Source: JBEKTY01 sp049515555
GTDB lineage: Bacteria; Planctomycetota; Planctomycetia; Pirellulales; Thermoguttaceae
Direction: 5' to 3'
Length of the DNA stretch: 34,045 nucleotides
NCBI GenBank assembly: GCA_049515555.1
Contig: JBEKTY010000085.1
Coordinates: 1-34,045 of the forward strand
In this document: piece after piece, positions 15,373 through 22,880 of the stretch
How the letters are laid out: each line of letters begins with the position of its first letter
Numbering within the stretch: the first letter of the stretch is position 1
Position numbers and translations under genes: made by a program
The notes under the pieces: model-generated
Told to the model about the DNA's origin: nothing
The model's database searches: none
Seen by the model: the letters and a program-made list of their open reading frames with translations, nothing else

Positions 15373-17334
15373 TCAGGCGGCGCGGGCCGTGTGCATGGGA
15401 CGATCGGATTCAGGGGACTTTAGACGCTCGATGTCTTCGCGTCGGTAGAGCGAGAAGCCGGCCCCAGGCGTGACCCGTTTGCCGTAGACGGGCCGGACCC
15501 GGCCCTCGACTTCCCAACGTGAAAGCGTCGTGCGGCTGATGCCGAGGATCCGGCATGCCTCGTCGGTTAGGCAGTAAGTTGCCTGGAATCGCTCCATTTC
15601 TTCGGCCGTGACGATCCGCGCCCTGCCGGCACGTTGTACCTTGAGGAGCCGCATGCCGATCCACTTCTTGACCACGTCCACCTTGACCGGTCTGTTGGCG
15701 AAGAGCACTTTACCGACGCGATGTAGCGGATAGCCACGGCCGCGGTCGAACTCGGCTTGAACCTCCGGCCGGCATCGCTCCAGACCGGGTTGCCACAAGA
15801 CCAGTCGATTCAGGCCCTTTCCATCCATGGTGAGCCGGGCATCGACCTTGCCCTCTTCGATGAGTTGCAGGACGGCCGCCAGCGTAAGCCCCGCCGGACC
15901 GAACACCCGGGTCGCTTGCCGAAGCGAGAGCCAGTGCGAATCCGAACGATCAAGAGGTGGTAGGCGGGACAGTACGTTCTCGATGTGTTGCACGGAAGAT
16001 TCGGGGATTTTCCAGCCGCCGATGGTTCGCACAGCCTGGGCAAGAATGCCTGCATGGACCAGGTCGAGCACCGCATGACGGCCGATTCCCAGGCGATGTG
16101 CAGCTTCCGTTACACGCAGCGTGGTCTCCAGGGCTGCCTGGAGCAGTTCAACCGATTCCTTGGATACCACTCCGACGGATCGGCCGCGAGAACCCGCCGC
16201 GTGAACTCGCCCTGAAAGAACGCCGCGACGAACCAGGGCCGCAATCGCCGGTGGGCGAAGGCCAAGCATGCGCCCGGCCTCCGTTTGCGTTATCCAGCGA
16301 TTTTGGGCAAGGAGCCGCTTGCCGATATCGCCTTGGAACAAGCAGACCTTGACGCTCAGATGTCCGCCGCTGTAGGACTCCAGCAGATATTCGCGCAGGA
16401 CATCCGCCGGCGCCGAGAACCCCAGCTTCTCCAGTTGCCAGGCTTCCCGGATCAGTAGTCCAAATCGGCGACTGATCCCTGTGGAGGTGATGCGGTACTT
16501 CGAAACCTCCTGATAGACGTCCAGGAACTCCCGGAAACGCTTTGGCCATCCTTGGACCATCTCGGCCGCTGCCAGCCAGGCAATCGACTCTTTGGGCATT
16601 TCTTGAGGAGCTTCCCCGAGGGCTCGCAGCGGTTCCGTCCAGGCTGGCGTTCGGGCTGCCGCCACGGCAAGCCGTTCTGTCCACCAGCACGTCGCGGCTG
16701 GCGACATTCCAGCAATTGGCTTCTCGCCCATCAGAAACAATGAATGGAGTTGGCGGGCCAGTTGTGCAGCCGACACAGAACATCGGCGTGGTTCAATGCC
16801 GGCAATCGACGCACCACACTGACACTTCACGGTGTCCAGCCGGCTGGCCCGAAAGGGTTTCTGACAGGCCGGGCACCGGGAGATGAGCCAGCACCGATGC
16901 TCACGGCAAACAATCCCGCAGTGGAGCGACCACGCCAGGCACTCGTAGGGCACGGGGTCGGCGGCGAGGCAAGGCGGACAAATCGGAAACGATGTAGAAC
17001 CGAAGTACCGCAGGGCGGTCCGTAGATCGCAGACGGCAGGCGGGATCACATCACGGGCGGTGAGTGCAAGCCGTGGTGCGAAGCTATGCACGGTCATCGC
17101 CAGCAGCACGTCGATGGACCGGCGGAAGAGAATGGACAACTGATCTACGAGTGGACCGGGGCCCAGCGAGTTGACGTTCATCGGCAACTGGCCGATGTCG
17201 GCCAACAGGTAACGGAGGTATCTTGGACCTTGGTAGTCCATGACGGCGGCTGAGCGGCGGAGGAAGCTTACCAGCGATTCGCCTTCAAGGGGAATGCAGC
17301 GGGCAGGCAGGGAATGAACAATCGAGAACGTCAT
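15373..17334 (-). CDS. tniQ: TniQ/TnsD-like target-selection protein
   Basis: A 653-residue protein; the ATG at 17334 overlaps the tnsC stop (ATGA). The N-terminus (LPARCIPLEGESLVSFLRRSA) is the usual TniQ opening. The zinc-binding core follows: CPPC at about 119-122, then H/C-rich spacing CGIVCREHRCWL (139-150), CPAC at 154-157 and CQC at 171-173. The remaining 480 residues hold several helix-turn-helix units; the clearest are ITQTEAGRMLGL, VTEAAHRLGIGRHAVLDL and, at the C-terminus, a MerR/excisionase-like TDEACRILGISRTTLSRWEVEGRV...YRREDIERL. TniQ/TnsD proteins bind the target site and recruit TnsC. The long array of DNA-reading modules fits recognition of a fixed chromosomal site, plausibly the end of gyrB. 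Confidence 0.9.
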   Translation of the reverse strand: MTFSIVHSLPARCIPLEGESLVSFLRRSAAVMDYQGPRYLRYLLADIGQLPMNVNSLGPGPLVDQLSILFRRSIDVLLAMTVHSFAPRLALTARDVIPPAVCDLRTALRYFGSTSFPICPPCLAADPVPYECLAWSLHCGIVCREHRCWLISRCPACQKPFRASRLDTVKCQCGASIAGIEPRRCSVSAAQLARQLHSLFLMGEKPIAGMSPAATCWWTERLAVAAARTPAWTEPLRALGEAPQEMPKESIAWLAAAEMVQGWPKRFREFLDVYQEVSKYRITSTGISRRFGLLIREAWQLEKLGFSAPADVLREYLLESYSGGHLSVKVCLFQGDIGKRLLAQNRWITQTEAGRMLGLRPPAIAALVRRGVLSGRVHAAGSRGRSVGVVSKESVELLQAALETTLRVTEAAHRLGIGRHAVLDLVHAGILAQAVRTIGGWKIPESSVQHIENVLSRLPPLDRSDSHWLSLRQATRVFGPAGLTLAAVLQLIEEGKVDARLTMDGKGLNRLVLWQPGLERCRPEVQAEFDRGRGYPLHRVGKVLFANRPVKVDVVKKWIGMRLLKVQRAGRARIVTAEEMERFQATYCLTDEACRILGISRTTLSRWEVEGRVRPVYGKRVTPGAGFSLYRREDIERLKSPESDRPMHTARAA

Positions 17335-18392
17335 TGGCGACCTCCCAGGTAATCCGACGCGGTTTTCGGCTTGCGTTTGACTCGTGCCGCCCGCGGGGTG
17401 AGGCCCACTCCAGCGGTCCGGGCCTGGTCGGCGGCCTGAACGCGGTCCAGGGACGCCTTGTCCAGATCGCCAATGAAGGGGTTGGCCTGCTCGGCCAGTA
17501 CCCGCTGATGGGCAAGGCACCGTTGGTAAACGCGGGCCAGGTCGTCCATCAGGATTCGCTCATTCTTGCGGCCGATGGCCTCGGCCACGGCGCCGCGCAC
17601 CAGCGTCATCAGGTAGTCGGGCACACCGCGGCTGGCGAGATAGAACCGTCCGGCCATCGCGGATTCGGACAATCCCGAGGACTCGGCCAGGGGAAGCGTG
17701 TCGTCGAGCCGCTTGAGCATGCCGCAGAATTCCCGCTGGCCCTGGGGCGTACGCCAGTTGAAACACCGCAGCGTGAGCCGCTGCTTGAAACGGCGCTCGG
17801 TGTGCTCGGCGCTAAGGATGTACTCAGCCTCGGGCATGCCGCAGACGACCACCGGGATGCCGGTGTTGACGATGAGCACTTTGAGCCACTGCGAGGCCTT
17901 GGTCATCACCTTGGCCCGGTCCATGTCGAACAGGTGATGGAACTCGTCCATGACGATCAGTTCCACGCCGCAGTGCCGCAACAGCTTGACTGCCCGGTTG
18001 GTCAGCGTCTGCACGGTGCCAGAGGACCATGCCGGATCGCCCAAGGCCAACAGGAGATCCGCGGCGATGCCCTTGGGTCGGGCATCGGGCTGTAAGGTGA
18101 CCTTGAGCACCGATTGTCGCGTGGCCGTTTCGGTCTCTACTGTGGGATGCAGGCGCTGGTAGTGGTCGACGACACTGGTCTTGCCCACGCCCGATGCGCC
18201 CAAGAGTGCCCCGCAGACCGGCTCGCCGCCGTGCTTGCTCGCCGTGTGGCAGTGCTCCAAGAGGGCCACGGCCTCGCGGAAGCGAGGATGCAAGACGATC
18301 AACTTGCTGGCATAGGCCAGTCGCTCCTCGGCCGAACAGTTGCGCCACTGGCGGCGATCGTTGGGAGTCTTGGGGTTGGAACCGGAAGACAT
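17331..18392 (-). CDS. tnsC: TnsC-like AAA+ transposition regulator
   Basis: A 353-residue AAA+ ATPase of the TnsC/TniB group. ATG at 18392 is chosen because GGAGG lies 7 bases upstream; an open frame reaching 18455 has no such site. Walker A is GASGVGKT (65-72), Walker B LIVMDEFHHLF (145-155). QRLTLRCFNWRTPQGQREF and the region around GVPDYLMTLVRGAVAEA (sensor/lid helices) fit the family. It couples target information from TniQ to the TnsA/TnsB transposase through ATP-dependent filaments on DNA. A 99-bp gap separates it from tnsB, and its stop overlaps tniQ. Confidence 0.95.
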   Translation of the reverse strand: MSSGSNPKTPNDRRQWRNCSAEERLAYASKLIVLHPRFREAVALLEHCHTASKHGGEPVCGALLGASGVGKTSVVDHYQRLHPTVETETATRQSVLKVTLQPDARPKGIAADLLLALGDPAWSSGTVQTLTNRAVKLLRHCGVELIVMDEFHHLFDMDRAKVMTKASQWLKVLIVNTGIPVVVCGMPEAEYILSAEHTERRFKQRLTLRCFNWRTPQGQREFCGMLKRLDDTLPLAESSGLSESAMAGRFYLASRGVPDYLMTLVRGAVAEAIGRKNERILMDDLARVYQRCLAHQRVLAEQANPFIGDLDKASLDRVQAADQARTAGVGLTPRAARVKRKPKTASDYLGGRQ

Positions 18393-18491
18393 CGGGGCCT
18401 CCACGTGAGATAGGCAGGATAAGGTGTGGGATGAGAAAGCTGAGCGGGACGGCATCCTGCGTCCCGCCCAGGAAGAACACTGCCATGACGA

Positions 18492-20546
18492 CTATGCGGC
18501 GACTTCCCAATCGTCAACATCGATGTCGGCCGGATTGGGCAGTTCGGGCGATCCCTCGGTGACAATCGGTTCGTCGACCGGCACTGATTCGTGCTCCGCG
18601 ACAGCGCCACCGTCTATTGAAGGTGGTGCCCCCTGTGGCAGATCCGAGGAATCAGCCTGAACAGCAGCAGGTGCCCCTTCCTGAGGCTGCTCACCGAGCG
18701 GTTGCAGAAATCGGGCGACGCGTACGCGTCGCTTGCCCGAGGGCCGCTTGAGGGCTTCTTCCATGACCTCGCGAATGGCGTTGCGCGCGGCCGCCAGACT
18801 CAGCACGTGATCGGGCTGGTCAAATCGCTCGCGGATGGCCCGCTTCAGCACCCGCCACTGGTACTGGGTCATCCCCTTCATCACCGAATCGATGGCCGCG
18901 GCCTTCAAGTAGCTCTTGTCGATCGGGTTGAGGACCCAGATTTCACCCAGGTCCCAGGGGTTGAAGCGGATCGCCAGCTTGTCAGTCAGGTTGTGGGTGG
19001 CCAACTCGCAACGCAGGGCCATCAGCTCGTCGCTGGTGTAGAACATCCCGCCCAGTTCGACGCCACGGGTCGAAACCGTTCGATCCGTTCGTTTGGCCAG
19101 GAGCACGACCAGGTCGTCCGGTGTGGCGGGGATCGTCGGCGGAAACACGGCGGCGCTTTCCTGCCACATCTCCAGCCGCGTCTTCCCGGCTGTCGGATGC
19201 TTCTGGGCGGAGTAAACGTCAACGAGATGAAGATGGATGACCTCCAGCAGGGTTTCGTAAGAAAGCAGAGGGCCCTGATCGGGCTTGTAATCGGCACGGT
19301 CGGCCCAGTTGCGAAAGGTCCTGCCCGGCAGAGAAGAGGTGAGCAGGTCCACCAGACCGTCGAAGAACGACTCCACCGTGCCTTTCAGATGCGGCGAGCG
19401 TGGCGGGTTGAAGTCCAGTTCCACCCCAAGCTGAAACGCGGCATCCTCAAAATCCTTGCTCGTCAGATCGGACCCCCGATCACAGACAAGCTTTTCGGGC
19501 AGCCCGAAGCAGGGCCAAGCGCCCTGGACCCGAGGATATCGCTCCTTGACGTAGGTCTTGGGCAGAATGGCGTGCCGCAGGGCTTCCATGATGACGGCAT
19601 ACGAAGGCGGCTCAAAACCCAGGCAGAAACCCACCACCATGCGGCTGTAGTAGTCGATCAGCAGTGTCAACCACGGTTGGCCGATCGGCCCGGCCTCCGT
19701 GCCCACCACGACCTTCAATGGGCTATGGTCCATCTCCACCCGCTGTAGGATTCTCGTGGCAAGTTGCTGGGAGGAAGTTGGCGCGTGGCGGCGGTCGGCG
19801 ATTTTTCGGCCCCAACGCTCACGATCCACCTCCCATGGGTCCATCTGTTTGATCCGCCGGGCGATGGCCCGGGCCAAAGCGGCCTGGCGCGGTACGGGAA
19901 CGGCCTGTGCGGCGGGCAGTCGGGCATTCAGCCGCTGGAGGTCTTCCAGCACCCGGCGGACGACTGTGGAGATGGGCCGGCGGGCCTTGGTCAGGTAGAC
20001 AGTCCGGATCGCCTCGTCGACAAGCGCTACGATTTGAGGATGCTTGGCAAAGAGGCTATGGCGGCGGGGCTTGCCGCGAGTGCCGGTTCGTTGCACGCGA
20101 GGGACCAGGGCCAGCCGGTCCTGGCCAGCCCAGTCCCAGAGGTGATAGTAGCGCCGCAGGGTCCGCGGAGAGCAACGGATTCCCTTCGCTCGCAGCTCGG
20201 CCGAGCGCTGGTCGTAATGCGACTGTAACGGCTTGTCGCCCAGTTTCGTCAAGGGCTCAATGGCCCGCCATCGCTGTTCCAAGGCCCGCTTTTGACGGGC
20301 CTCCAGTTCCTGGACTGTCCGGCGGACGCGTCGCGGCTTCCGGGTTTCCGGATTGCCTTCCTTGGCGGCAAACCGCAGCCGGCCTGCCGAGTAATGGGTG
20401 AGGATTTCGTCCTGGGAGAATTCCTGTTCCGTGAGGAACTTTACGTCTTGGGCGATGAACCGATCGGCTGCGAGCTGGCGGACCACACGGAAGGCCCGCC
20501 CGTCCAGGAGCCACTCGGTGCCCACACCGAGTCGAACGGGTCCCAT
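18492..20546 (-). CDS. tnsB: TnsB-like DDE transposase
   Basis: A 684-residue transposase with an N-terminal DNA-binding part (about 1-260, including helix-turn-helix regions near 115-135 and 190-235). The RNase H-fold core has catalytic Asp273 in EMDHSPL, Asp356 in VCDRGSD and Glu392 in KGTVESFF, with D-D and D-E spacing normal for TnsB/Mu-type enzymes. A beta-barrel domain (about 480-560) follows, and an acidic, Pro-rich tail ends in DIDVDDWEVAA, the kind of tail that contacts TnsC. It cuts the 3' ends of the element and joins them to target DNA. Its start lies 106 bp inside tnsA. Confidence 0.96.
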   Translation of the reverse strand: MGPVRLGVGTEWLLDGRAFRVVRQLAADRFIAQDVKFLTEQEFSQDEILTHYSAGRLRFAAKEGNPETRKPRRVRRTVQELEARQKRALEQRWRAIEPLTKLGDKPLQSHYDQRSAELRAKGIRCSPRTLRRYYHLWDWAGQDRLALVPRVQRTGTRGKPRRHSLFAKHPQIVALVDEAIRTVYLTKARRPISTVVRRVLEDLQRLNARLPAAQAVPVPRQAALARAIARRIKQMDPWEVDRERWGRKIADRRHAPTSSQQLATRILQRVEMDHSPLKVVVGTEAGPIGQPWLTLLIDYYSRMVVGFCLGFEPPSYAVIMEALRHAILPKTYVKERYPRVQGAWPCFGLPEKLVCDRGSDLTSKDFEDAAFQLGVELDFNPPRSPHLKGTVESFFDGLVDLLTSSLPGRTFRNWADRADYKPDQGPLLSYETLLEVIHLHLVDVYSAQKHPTAGKTRLEMWQESAAVFPPTIPATPDDLVVLLAKRTDRTVSTRGVELGGMFYTSDELMALRCELATHNLTDKLAIRFNPWDLGEIWVLNPIDKSYLKAAAIDSVMKGMTQYQWRVLKRAIRERFDQPDHVLSLAAARNAIREVMEEALKRPSGKRRVRVARFLQPLGEQPQEGAPAAVQADSSDLPQGAPPSIDGGAVAEHESVPVDEPIVTEGSPELPNPADIDVDDWEVAA

Positions 20547-21280
20547 GAGATCGCACCTTGGGGAAAGAGGATGGTTTGGTTATCCATTGGCCGCAGGCGG
20601 GGATCGAAACTCAGCCGCCCCACGGCCAGAAGATGAAAAACGTGCATACGCACGAGCGGGCTCGATGGATCTGTGTCAGCCCGCAAGGCAAGTTCGACAA
20701 GCGAAATGCCAGCTACCGGAACGATTGCCGCAAGTTGCTCCGATAGTGACTCCTCCGTTCCGGCGTTGGCGTAGCGGCCCAGCAGGCGCAGGTTGGAGAC
20801 CAGTGGGCCAGAGAACAGTTCCTTCTCGGTCACCAGGTAGAACGTGGCGCCAATGCGGGCAGCAAAGAGCCTGGCGACCGCCAGCTTGCGCTGGGCAAGC
20901 GGGCGGGCCAGACGCGGAGATGCCTTGACTTCGACCAGCCGTTTACGGTCATCGGTCATCGCAACCAGGAAATCCGGCACGATGTAGCTGCAACCGGCGC
21001 CCTCGCGTGGGCGAGAGCGCTTTGCAGGCTGGCTGTCGAGCAGTTCGATCTGGAAATTGCCCGCCGTTTCGCTCCAGCGGTACCACACCACGGCCGGTTG
21101 CTCTTGGATGTCGCGGACCAGGGGGCAGGCAGCAAGCGTCACGGCGGCGGCCGCTTCGAGTTGGCCCTGGCAGCGGATCGAGCGGCCCAGCCGTGGGCAG
21201 GGAACGAGGAGGAACGAACCGGGTGTCCGCCGCCGCCGCCGAAACGTTGAAAGAGATGAAGGGGGCTGGATCTTGGCCAT
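20441..21280 (-). CDS. tnsA: TnsA-like endonuclease
   Basis: A 279-residue protein with the restriction-endonuclease-like TnsA fold. GQLEAAAAVTLAACPLVRDIQEQP contains the likely catalytic Glu42 and the family motif PxVxxIxEQP. VPDFLVAM gives Asp103, and LVEVKAS gives Glu117 and Lys119, corresponding to the D...(Q/E)xK active site. TnsA cuts the 5' ends so that the element is excised and inserted as cut-and-paste and not as a cointegrate. It begins 3 bases after the sigma-like gene. The last 35 residues overlap the tnsB start in another frame and may be dispensable. Some Ser/Gly/Pro-rich sequence at the end looks unstructured. Confidence 0.9.
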   Translation of the reverse strand: MAKIQPPSSLSTFRRRRRTPGSFLLVPCPRLGRSIRCQGQLEAAAAVTLAACPLVRDIQEQPAVVWYRWSETAGNFQIELLDSQPAKRSRPREGAGCSYIVPDFLVAMTDDRKRLVEVKASPRLARPLAQRKLAVARLFAARIGATFYLVTEKELFSGPLVSNLRLLGRYANAGTEESLSEQLAAIVPVAGISLVELALRADTDPSSPLVRMHVFHLLAVGRLSFDPRLRPMDNQTILFPQGAISWDPFDSVWAPSGSWTGGPSVWSASSQPIGSSPKT

Positions 21281-21283
21281 AGG

Positions 21284-21913
21284 CTATCCTCTCTTGGCAA
21301 GAGACGCGCCGTCCTCGCCATGGAACTCCAGCCACGATTTGTGCAACTCGCGGCGCAATTGCGAAACACGCCCAGCGGAAACATCGAGTTGCCTGGCAAC
21401 ATCAGTGGTCGTATTGCCCATGGCCAGGGACTTGGCCGCCCGGCGATCACGCGGTGACAAGCGGCGAAGCCACGCGGGAAAGTCGATCCTGAACCACACC
21501 TGCTCGAAGACGGGAGTGTGCGGATCTTCCAAAATGGCTTCCTCCCAGGATTCTTCCTGTTCGTCGTAGCGATCCAGACGCCAGACGACGAATTGTTTCA
21601 CGCGCTGGGCACGCTCGGACAGCACGTCGCGGCTGTTCTGTCCGACGCCCACTCGTCTCCCATCGTAGAATTGGGAAACGGCGAACTTCGCCAAGACGGT
21701 GGGAAAAGCCCGCTCTTGACGGCCCTGTTCGGCGAGTCGGGCGAAGGCGGCCCATGTGTTGGCAAGGGCCTCTTGAGTAGCTTCCATGCGGGCCTCAGGC
21801 GACAGACCACGAAAGGCAACTCGGAGGTGAGTGAGGATTCTGGGGAGCATGGCCAGGAACGGCCGATGCCAGGCGCATGGCGGACGACGCCGCTTTCGTA
21901 ACGGTGCAATCAT
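21284..21913 (-). CDS. Sigma-factor-like helix-turn-helix protein upstream of tnsA
   Basis: A 209-residue protein from ATG 21913 (the upstream part of the open frame overlaps Ku and is rejected). Residues about 22-110 resemble a degenerate sigma region 2: EARMEATQEALANTWAAFARL takes the place of the helix before the DNA-melting segment, and AKFAVSQFYDGRRVG follows. Residues about 145-195 resemble sigma region 4, with FPAWLRRLSPRDRRAAKSLA and the helix-turn-helix TTTDVARQLDVSAGRVSQLRREL. I take it to be a dedicated regulator for the tns genes or the whole element, perhaps an alternative sigma factor. The core-binding helix is weakly conserved, so a repressor-like use is also possible. It sits 3 bp before tnsA. 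Confidence 0.72.
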   Translation of the reverse strand: MIAPLRKRRRPPCAWHRPFLAMLPRILTHLRVAFRGLSPEARMEATQEALANTWAAFARLAEQGRQERAFPTVLAKFAVSQFYDGRRVGVGQNSRDVLSERAQRVKQFVVWRLDRYDEQEESWEEAILEDPHTPVFEQVWFRIDFPAWLRRLSPRDRRAAKSLAMGNTTTDVARQLDVSAGRVSQLRRELHKSWLEFHGEDGASLAKRG

Positions 21914-22025
21914 GAGATGGATCCGTGATTGAAGGAAGTGCTGCTGGCGGCCGGGCGGGTGTTTGAGGACACACAACCGCCCGGCACGCGAGCGATGTAG
22001 AAGAACGGCGGGACGGGGACTGGAT

Positions 22026-22829
22026 TCAGGCCGCCTTTGGAAGTGCTTGCTGCTTGCCCTTGCCATTACGGCGGCGGCCATTTCCGTTGGCGGCAGCCGC
22101 GACCTTGGCCTGGACCAGTTCGGAGAGCCGGCTTTCGGATTCGTCCTTGTACTCCTCCCAGGGAACCTGTCCATTGGTCGCGCGAATGATGCGTTCCATG
22201 GCCGCGATGTCCTTGCGGCTCAGTTCCACGCTGTCGGGCTCGATCCCCACGGTAGCCCGCTGCTGGCCGGGGAAGTAAAGGGTGTGCATGACAAGCGTCT
22301 GCTCGTCGGGACGGACCACGACGACTTGCCGGTTGTTGGAAAGGACGACGCGGCCCAAGGCCCATTTCTCCGTGGATCGGAGGGCCGCCAGCAAGAGGGC
22401 GAAAGGCTGCCGGGCGGCGGGAAGGCTCGGCGCCAGGTACAGGCTACGGCCGGAGAGGAGGATCAGGTCAAGTTGGTCCGGATCGAAGAACTGCTCCAGC
22501 AGGAGGGTCTTGTCGTCGGCGGGCTGCAAGGCGGTCAGTTCCTCTTCGGCCAATTGCACGTAGCTCTCCGTGCCGTAGGGATAGCCCTTGATGATGGCAT
22601 CGTTGGCGACGATGCCGTGTTTGGGACACCACTTGCGGTACTCGATCCGCTCGCCGCAGCCGGCGTGCAACTGTTTGAGCGGCGAATCGGGGGTGACCAC
22701 CGCGGCATAGGCCTTGACGGGAATGGTCAAGTGGGCGACCCGCAGTTGGCCGGTCCAACTGGCGCGGCTGGCCGGTGGGGCGGTCGTGTAGACGGGCCGC
22801 CGGGGGGCGGAAGTCAGGGTAAGAGACAC
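22026..22829 (-). CDS. ku: Bacterial Ku homologue (DNA end-binding protein)
   Basis: A 267-residue Ku. The start is GTG at 22829, eight bases after AAGGAG. The family hallmarks are in order: SWTGQLRVAHLTIPVKAY (24-41), QLHAGCGERIEYRKWCPKHG (53-72), AIIKGYPYG (78-86), VQLAEEELTAL (91-101), FFDPDQLD and YLAP (114-134), then a FALLLAAL helix and VVVVRPDEQTLVMHTLYFP. The C-terminus ends in a basic, glycine/asparagine-rich tail (GNGRRRNGKGKQQ) typical of DNA-binding tails in some Ku proteins. Bacterial Ku forms a homodimeric ring on double-strand ends and recruits LigD. No ligase or primase gene is in the window, so it either uses a host LigD or has another job, such as guarding transposon ends. 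Confidence 0.93.
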   Translation of the reverse strand: MSLTLTSAPRRPVYTTAPPASRASWTGQLRVAHLTIPVKAYAAVVTPDSPLKQLHAGCGERIEYRKWCPKHGIVANDAIIKGYPYGTESYVQLAEEELTALQPADDKTLLLEQFFDPDQLDLILLSGRSLYLAPSLPAARQPFALLLAALRSTEKWALGRVVLSNNRQVVVVRPDEQTLVMHTLYFPGQQRATVGIEPDSVELSRKDIAAMERIIRATNGQVPWEEYKDESESRLSELVQAKVAAAANGNGRRRNGKGKQQALPKAA

Positions 22830-22880
22830 AAGAGTTCTCCTTGACGAGAGGTGTTCACGCGTATTGTGGCCGTAGACGGC

